NCBI GenBank assembly: GCA_050084515.1 | Contig: CM114271.1 | Span: 42,160,001-42,224,000 of the forward strand | From: Blasia pusilla | Lineage: Eukaryota; Marchantiophyta; Marchantiopsida; Blasiales | Direction: 5' to 3' | Length of the DNA stretch: 64,000 nt | Part shown: positions 57,734 through 64,000 of the stretch, piece after piece | Layout: each line of letters starts with the position of its first letter | Numbering within the stretch: position 1 is the first letter of the stretch | The notes under the pieces: model-generated | Databases searched by the model: none | What the model was told of the DNA's origin: nothing | Seen by the model: only the letters and a program-made list of their open reading frames with translations | Position numbers and translations under genes: made by a program

Positions 57734-59762
57734 CACGCTCGTCCCTTGCTCCAATCCAGCACTCTTTAAATTCGAGGATCAATCAATGGGAATATCGATC
57801 ACTCTCGTTGATATCCGAAAAAGCAGACCTTCACTCAGATATACAGACCCCAAAAGGTAGTTGCCCTTCCTGGATCCAATCGATCTGAGTCTCCCTTGAT
57901 CTAAATTACCGCCATCGAACCAAGAAGGTTCTGTCCCGAAGCAGTTCTAAACTTCTCCCGGATCTCCTGGCTATTACTAAGTTGCACCAACTCGACGCCT
58001 ACTTCATTAAGGGAGCACTACTCGGTGGACGACCATTTCCAGTTCCGCCGAGCGAGGGAAAGCAAAGCGTACATCCGCGTCCTGGAACAGATCGAATCCT
58101 CCAAGTTAGCATCTATCGATAGATCACGAACGGTATATATGTATATTACTCCGGTCGAGAATCGGTAGCGTTTCAACACATGTGCAATGATCGACTGATC
58201 TCTCCATTCGATGAACATATGAACCCCATGCACACTGACCAAAGCTGCAGACCTCTAGTCAATCCCATCGAGCCACCTATATAGTTATTACAAACCCAAC
58301 CCATATGACATCCAGAATAGACCATAACCTTTTTTGGATAAAAAATATATCACACTACAGTAAAGAATCCGTGATCCTGCACTTGTGTTGAATTGAACAA
58401 TTTTTAAGTCGGCATCTTCGCTTTCAGCATGATGTGATCTCCAGGTCTCATTTACAACTTCCACATCTGGAAACATGTTTTTCTTCTTTTAGTACGGTAC
58501 ACCACCAAGATAACAAGCGATATATAGATCTACCTTCCTTCCTATCATCATGATCCCTTCTCCTCCTCAAACAATACTATAAGACCGATATCCATACTAT
58601 TATTCTGGATCTCATACCACCGGTGTGGTCAACGCCTGAATTATCGATCTCTTCGGACTCGCAGAGTGCACCAAAAGTGCCTCCGGCAGAAATTACGCAA
58701 CGTCGAGCGGCCATGGCAGGGAAGCCGATAATGACATTACATCACGACGGGTCTTCGTGCTATCATCACTGGGCTCTCCATCGATGATGATCAATCCTCC
58801 AGCTGGGACGAGCTGTCTACCTCGACGTGATTGTTTCTTGACACACATGGGGTCAATTATGGGGGAATCCTTACTTGACCAGCCCTGGCAACTTGGCGAG
58901 TCGAATAAACATGGATACGGGGCATATATTGCGTCGAACTTCTTCCACGGGTAGAAGTTCTACTTCTCCAGGAAGTTCTCCTTTGAGAATTCAAGGGATG
59001 AGAGACGAGCTGATGATTAGTCGTCCGATCTGATGGGCCCGCAATGGTTAGGAACTCGCATTGATCATGTTACATGTATAGCTTCTGAGTTACGTGGTAA
59101 TATTGTCAGACTTGCTCCGGTGGTGACGAGGATGGACTTCGACTTGCATTGAATTTGGAGAAATCGTGGGTCAGCGTACGTTGGGGGATGGGGAGTGGGG
59201 TTGTGTTGAAGAGGCTTAATTTAGTGCGAACAATTCTTTTCTCTCTGAAAACGGGGGCTGACATACCATTGACTTAGTTGATCGATCTGGATGCCTTGGA
59301 TGAAGCTAGACTAGAGAAGGTTCTTTGGACACCTCTATCCATTGCCAACTTTAGACTTGAAGGATTTTTAAGAAAAAGGGTATGAGATTACAACTGTAAA
59401 AACCGGGTTGAAAACTCCCCGTGAAATTGAAGAATTCAAAAAAATGGGATTTTTTTATTCTATTATCATGTGAAAACAGACCGGGCAATGGGCATGATGC
59501 ACAATTTACGTATTCCTAAAAGGATGTCAAAAAAATTCCTAATATCGAAAAATCTTTACCTCGTACAAATTAAATTAACCTCATCGACACCACAAACTCT
59601 ATTCCTTTAAATTTTTTTTACCAGCCAATCGAAGAAACCACTTTATTATAAAATAAACCTCAAAAGAAGACAAAGAAAGGTAATAACAACTCAAAAGAGG
59701 AGTAAAAAAATGCATAAAAGAATGCAAAAAGAAAATGGCAACAAGCCCACGTGAACACCGGC
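57734..59762. other. BBE upstream region; no further gene
   Basis: The promoter of the BBE gene should lie just after 57733. A plus-strand stretch at about 59.03-59.16 kb (PQWLGTRIDHVTCIASELRG) looks like a piece of coding sequence, but it has no frame support around it. Confidence 0.35.
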
Positions 59763-60482
59763 TCAACGAGCAACACGATTGATTGCTTGAAACAAATCTG
59801 ACAAGAACACGAGTGGTTGGTCAGACGTGAATGGACGACGAGGCGAGCGACCTCCCACCACCTCCGCACGACGTATTAATGCCAAGGCTTGTGCACGTTG
59901 TAAGGCCATTGAGATGCATTGCCTAAAATAAATAGTAACTACCGACAGAGAAGGACTACGGGAAGGGGCAAGGTGATGATTCTCGAGGGAGTGGTGAGCA
60001 CATGTTTTCAAGAAAGTATCAAAAGACACATGTAAATGACCGAATACTTCCACTGCAAACGGAATAAATCCGTCAGTCGCATGTCTCATAGCATAACTTA
60101 ACTCCTTGATTCTTGCTGCAGCTTCGGCCGCCAAACCTTTGGTATGTGCAGCTCTACACACCAAGTCAGAACGTGTTGGATCAGCAACCACCACATCACC
60201 TAGTGTCCGGAATCCACCTCGAGACATAACAAGATCCACTCTCCGACGAGAGGTTACTTGTGTGGTTGAAGGTAGGACGTGGATTTGCTCTTGCCCAACG
60301 GTATATCCTGCCGTACGAGCCACCGATGCTACCGCCTCTCTAATGACATCATGTGTGGCCGTTCGTTCTCCACCATGTGCATATCGGAGAATATGGATAC
60401 CCTTGGCATCAATAGGATCCCCGCATACACAATTTGGCACACCTAAGAGAGAAGGATGGGGAAGTCCAAGACGTAACCGCAA
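59763..60482 (-). pseudogene. C-terminal part of a LINE-type retroelement polyprotein
   Basis: The open frame of about 240 codons has CVCGDPIDAKGIHILRYAHG (zinc-like C-x-C), THDVIREAVAS, HVLPSTTQ, RRRVDLVMSRG, DVVVADPTRSD, then AAEAAARIKELSYAM and FIPFAVEVFGHLHVSFDTFL. This order is the domain after RT in plant non-LTR and related elements (a C-terminal nuclease-like fold). No RT is found upstream in this window; 60.5 kb onwards is repeat. It is a truncated fragment with a preserved frame. Confidence 0.6.
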
Positions 60483-60505
60483 AGTTGTCGAGAATATACT
60501 TTGTG

Positions 60506-60610
60506 GTGCAAATCCACATCGTCATACAACATACATCGCTGACATACCATACGCACATACATACATAACATAGACGAGAGTATCCACAAACGCAAGTGTA
60601 CCACAACTCG
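60506..60610. repeat. Direct repeat, copy 1 (copy 2 at 60986-61084)
   Basis: About 100 bp shared with few changes (AATCCACATCGTCATACAAC to GTGTACCACAACTCG). Copy 2 ends where the gypsy-like polypurine tract (minus strand AGGGGGC) begins, so this may be a short LTR. The 375 bp between copies is non-coding. Confidence 0.8.
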
Positions 60611-61254
60611 GAAATCCGTGAAAGACCTATTGTCATAAAACACGTTTACAATCACATACAATCGAGCCAAACCCACTCCACGATGAGAGAATCTAGGTCG
60701 AAGCTTGCGGGAAACACCATAGCCAAGAGCTCTACTCACTACCAAGGCTAAATCCCAACGCAACAGGCTCAACTCAAAGAATCGATCGTTTCTTTGAGGG
60801 CAAGCCACCTTATATCCTCCAACCTAAGAGCGGGCCCTATTGGGAAAGTCACCCCCAAGTGAGTAACCCCCAACCCTATGTATGGAACCGCATCTCTACC
60901 AAGCCACTACGGTCCTATATAAGGAATGGCCTCTACCAGACACCATACTCTACGACATAATCCGTATGGTCATGACAATTAATCGTGCGAATCCACATCG
61001 TCATACAACATACATCGACATACCATACGCACATACATACATAACATAGACAAGAGTATCCACAAACGCAAGTGTACCACAACTCGCCCCCTAATTGGCG
61101 GTTAGGTCCTCTAACTCCCAGGTAGCCCTATACATCTACTACATGCTATACACCTTCTTGGGTGCCCGAATCAGAAGGCCGGGTGCTAGGTTGCCCCATC
61201 GTTAGTCGCACATCCGTAATCCATATCATGCAAAGATCAAGTCATCTACCTCTC

Positions 61255-61710
61255 CTAAGTACATCGAGGACAAACCCACCTTCCAAGAGGAACAACATCC
61301 AAACGTGGAGTCAAACACATCATGTGCCAACCCCTAGAACACCGATCACACACCAACATACGGGCTGCGTTACCAGCAGACCCACACAACATGCACCTCA
61401 AGCTAGCACGTATCATGGCTAAGCTTGGGTCAACAGTACCATCCACATTTGGAAGATGACATGGCGCACAATTACGCACATGGTCCTTCCAAACAACTCC
61501 ATCACGACCCTCCAACATGAGAACTCCAGAAGCTAACACTTCACGCACTCGTAAAATAGTGCGGCATGCCGTCACATCCAACGTTGTCGGGCAATCTGCA
61601 AATAGACATAGTCCCCACATGGAACCTACGAATCGATGGTCGATAACCTCCACCCCGAATGGTTGCATACCGCAACGTATCCCTATGTTGAGCAATGGCA
61701 AGATTCTCAA
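61255..61710 (-). pseudogene. Gypsy integrase C-terminal region with PHD finger
   Basis: The Cys4-His-Cys3 pattern is clear: CMLCG, then CDRC, GWHMMC and CPRC (about 61.36-61.26 kb). Before it is a domain with REVLASGVLMLEGRDG and VWKDHVRNCAPCH, similar to the SH3-like integrase tail. In chromatin proteins, PHD fingers read histone H3 tails, so it may steer integration. The frame is shifted relative to the upstream integrase part. Confidence 0.75.
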
Positions 61711-62790
61711 AGGCTGTTGGCATAACTCTCCGAAAGAGCTCCGCCCGCTGAGAACACACCCTCATCCACATCTCTGGGTCATCAAGATTCACCACCTCAC
61801 TAGACTCCCGACGAATTGCTGCTGGCAAGTCTGGATCTCGGCCGTATAACAGAAAATAAGGTGAGAAGGAAGCCAAGGATGCTTGGCGATGAACCTATAC
61901 CCCATGGCTAACCATGGCAACCGAATATCCGGTCTCCAAGATGCCCATTCTCAGAGGCCATACTTGCGCAATGCCCTCTTCACCGCCTCGAACCACACGC
62001 TCAGCCAAACCATCCGCCTCTGGATGATCTCGAGACGTGGTCCAATGATCAATCAACGCCTTGTCACACAAGACCTGAAACTCACCCCAAACTCAGACTC
62101 TGGTCGGTCAAGACTTGGTGGTGCACCAAAATGACTAAGCACTCTATCCAAAACGCATACGCCGTTCCTCACTTGCCTTGTCCGTAATGCCACCAACTCA
62201 ATCCACTTGGAGAAGTGCTCCACCATCACCAACACATATCGATGATGTAAATACCAACGGTAACGGTCCCCAAAGTCCACACTCCAACGGTAACAACCCC
62301 ATAATAGGCAAGGGGTGTAATTGTGGTGTAGGGGCATTAAATGATGCCCTCACCCGGTCACAAACCATACAACGTGACACCAACCATCTGCACTGAGTAT
62401 GCATGCCACGCCACCAATATTGGCCAAGGAGTAAGCTATACGACGCTTTACCCCAAAATGTCCCAACTCCTCATGGGCATGTCGCACAATGCGCTCTCTC
62501 TCGAGCCAAATGTGGCACTACTGTACTCTACCATCCTCCCACACGCGGAGAATATGTGTTCCTCCAATCGATACCTCTTAGCACGTTGAAGAACACGGTC
62601 TCGCTCCTTGGCACTCACTATGCCTGGCACCATACTTGGTCCGTAGGAACTCCAACACCAACGCATCATCATGAATATCACGCTGATCCGCACCACCATC
62701 TCCAACCTTAGGATCGGAAGGTGGCCATCTACCCCTCGACTAGAGTAAGATATCATGTGGTCCTCCATACTAGAGTCCACCTAACCAACA
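61711..62790 (-). pseudogene. Gypsy integrase: H2C2 site and core
   Basis: The H2C2 zinc site is read in a shifted frame: RHAHEELGHFGVKR then YWWRGMHTQCRWLVSRCMVC (about 62.5-62.36 kb). The core follows with YVLVMVEHFSKWIELVAL (about 62.24 kb), and a downstream block ASFSPYFLLYGRDPDLPA (about 61.85 kb). Frames change at about 62.34 and 62.05 kb. Confidence 0.78.
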
Positions 62791-63977
62791 TGAAAAGGCG
62801 GATGCATGCCAACCTAGCACCATCTCCTCATCAACCTCGCCATGCCATCTAGCCCCAGTTGTATCCTCTTGGCTAGTACATGGGTTCCTACTCAACCCAT
62901 CAAGATCAAGGTTGGCAACCAGGTCTATGTACCACCCGGAAGTCATACTCTGTAAGATAAGAGCCCACCGTGCAAGCTTCCCCGTAAGCTTGTCCGACTC
63001 CATCAACCACTTGAGCGGTGGTGATCAGTAACAAGGGTAAAGCGGTGCCAAACAAGTAACACTTAAAGTGTGCCACAGCCCCACACTCTTGCCAAGCACT
63101 CTCCCTCATATGAACTATAGCGCGACTCATTGCATTATTCGAACGACTTGCATAGGCCACCACAAACTCCATGTGCTCATCATCATGTTGTGTCAACACC
63201 GCCCAAGTCCCAACCTACTCCAATCAATGTGTAATCGAAATGGGCGCCCTCGATAGGTCTCCTCAAGATAGGCGCCGCCACCAATCGGGCCTTAAGCTCC
63301 ACAAAAGCTCTCTCTGATCATCTCCGCAAAGTGCCACTCTTGATCTGATTTCAACAATTGGTTCAAAGGCTTTGCCATAGCACTAAATCCCTTCACATAC
63401 CTCCGATAGTAGTTCGCCAATCCCATGAATGCTCGAACTCTACTCACATCTATCGGACGCGGAATAAGTGCAATAGCCTCCATCTTTGCTTGCTGAACTC
63501 CCAAACCACCTGGATAGATCACATGACCCAAGTACTCAACATCCTCATGGAAGAACTTACACTTTCCTGGATGCAAACGTAGACCATGAGCTTTCAACCG
63601 CTCAAACACCATCTCCAAATGTATCTGATGCTCCTCCACCGTGTTACTGAACACCAAGATATCATCAATGTAACACCGAACAAAATCCAACCCTGCTAGG
63701 ATCCTGTCCATCACTCTTTGAAACTCGGCAGGTGCATTCTTCAACCCAAAGGGTAAGAATTTCCACTGGTACAAACAATCCTTGCCATGAGAGTTGACAC
63801 CCCAAAATGCTGTCTTGGCCTTGTCACTCTCCCGAATCGGCAATTGATGGTATCATGCCCGAAGATCCAAAGTACTGAAAATCTTTGCCTATCCCACCAC
63901 ATCAAAGATCTCCTCAGGTGTAGGCATGGCATACCTATGGGCCTTGGTTTGCCAATTGATAGGACGGTAATCTCCAC
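62791..63977 (-). pseudogene. Gypsy reverse transcriptase and RNase H
   Basis: RT blocks: TAFWGVNSHGKDCLYQWKFL, PFGLKNAPAEFQRVMD, and the active site CYIDDILVFSNT (about 63.67 kb), then FLHPGKCKFF-type and VEYLGHVI blocks and FMGLANYYRRYVKGFS. RNase H is at about 63.2-62.9 kb (VVAYASRSNNAMSR, TEYDFRVVHRPG). A stop near 63850 and frameshifts near 63.29 and 63.2 kb break it. Confidence 0.88.
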
Positions 63978-64000
63978 ACATCCGCCTATCCGTGTAGTTG

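Larger units (their letters stand above)
61090..64000 (-). mobile_element. Ty3/gypsy retrotransposon pol, running off the window
   Basis: From high to low coordinates: RT, RNase H, an H2C2 zinc site, integrase core, integrase C-terminal region and a PHD finger. This is gypsy order. Frameshifts and stops occur between most blocks. The gag and 5' LTR lie beyond 64000. The 3' end is probably at the AGGGGGC tract near 61.09 kb. Confidence 0.85.

Noticed and set aside
1-64000. tRNA or rRNA genes
   Set aside because: I saw no rRNA sequence and no convincing cloverleaf with A and B boxes; a tRNAscan run would be needed to exclude tRNAs.

Overview
The window looks like nuclear DNA of a land plant. 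It holds spliced genes, Ty1/copia and Ty3/gypsy elements with plant-type initiator-tRNA primer sites, a berberine-bridge-like flavoenzyme and a diphthamide J-protein. A non-seed lineage (bryophyte, lycophyte or fern) is possible, but the sequence does not settle it. Only two host genes look intact: a DPH4-like J-protein (43488-44273, minus) and a four-exon BBE-like oxidase (54026-57733, minus). Almost everything else is mobile DNA or its decay products.

The main discovery is a nested pair of large DNA transposons of a type I cannot match to a named family. Element B (4677-26773) sits at a splice donor of a bromodomain pseudogene and is flanked by the 8-bp duplication AGGTATAT. Element A (10316-22094, 11,779 bp) sits inside the first long intron of B's own gene and is flanked by the 8-bp duplication CAACAAGA. 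Both have the same ends: GGAGGTGCGG at one end and GGGGGCTGG at the other, followed by a shared purine-rich inverted block. Each carries two divergent genes. One is a DDE-type transposase with an HxH zinc site and a C-terminal SWIM zinc finger. The other is a spliced gene fusing a ParB/Srx-like domain to a degenerate beta-class DNA methyltransferase fold. Dozens of 22-27 bp palindromes (arms GCAACCCGTCG and CGACGGGTTGC around a short variable centre) fill the shared promoter and the introns. A third, older relic (about 34066-35672) keeps the methyltransferase motif, the palindromes and the same terminus. A and B carry different frameshifts, stops and deletions, so both look dead now.

Layout: 1-4670 copia solo LTR, a second copia remnant and a bromodomain fragment; 4677-26773 element B with element A nested; 26774-27956 Ser/Gly-rich pseudogene exon of the split host gene; 28682-33723 copia with two LTRs and the duplication GAAAT; 34066-35672 relic C; 36-42.6 kb repeat debris (serial-hairpin element, DUF8039-like exon, TGACT-rich segment, triplicated integrase fragment); 43.5-44.3 kb DPH4; 47-52.2 kb serial-hairpin repeats, a foldback element and a gypsy gag/protease fragment; 54.0-57.7 kb BBE-like gene; 59.8-60.5 kb LINE-type fragment; 61.1-64.0 kb gypsy element with a PHD finger, running off the window.
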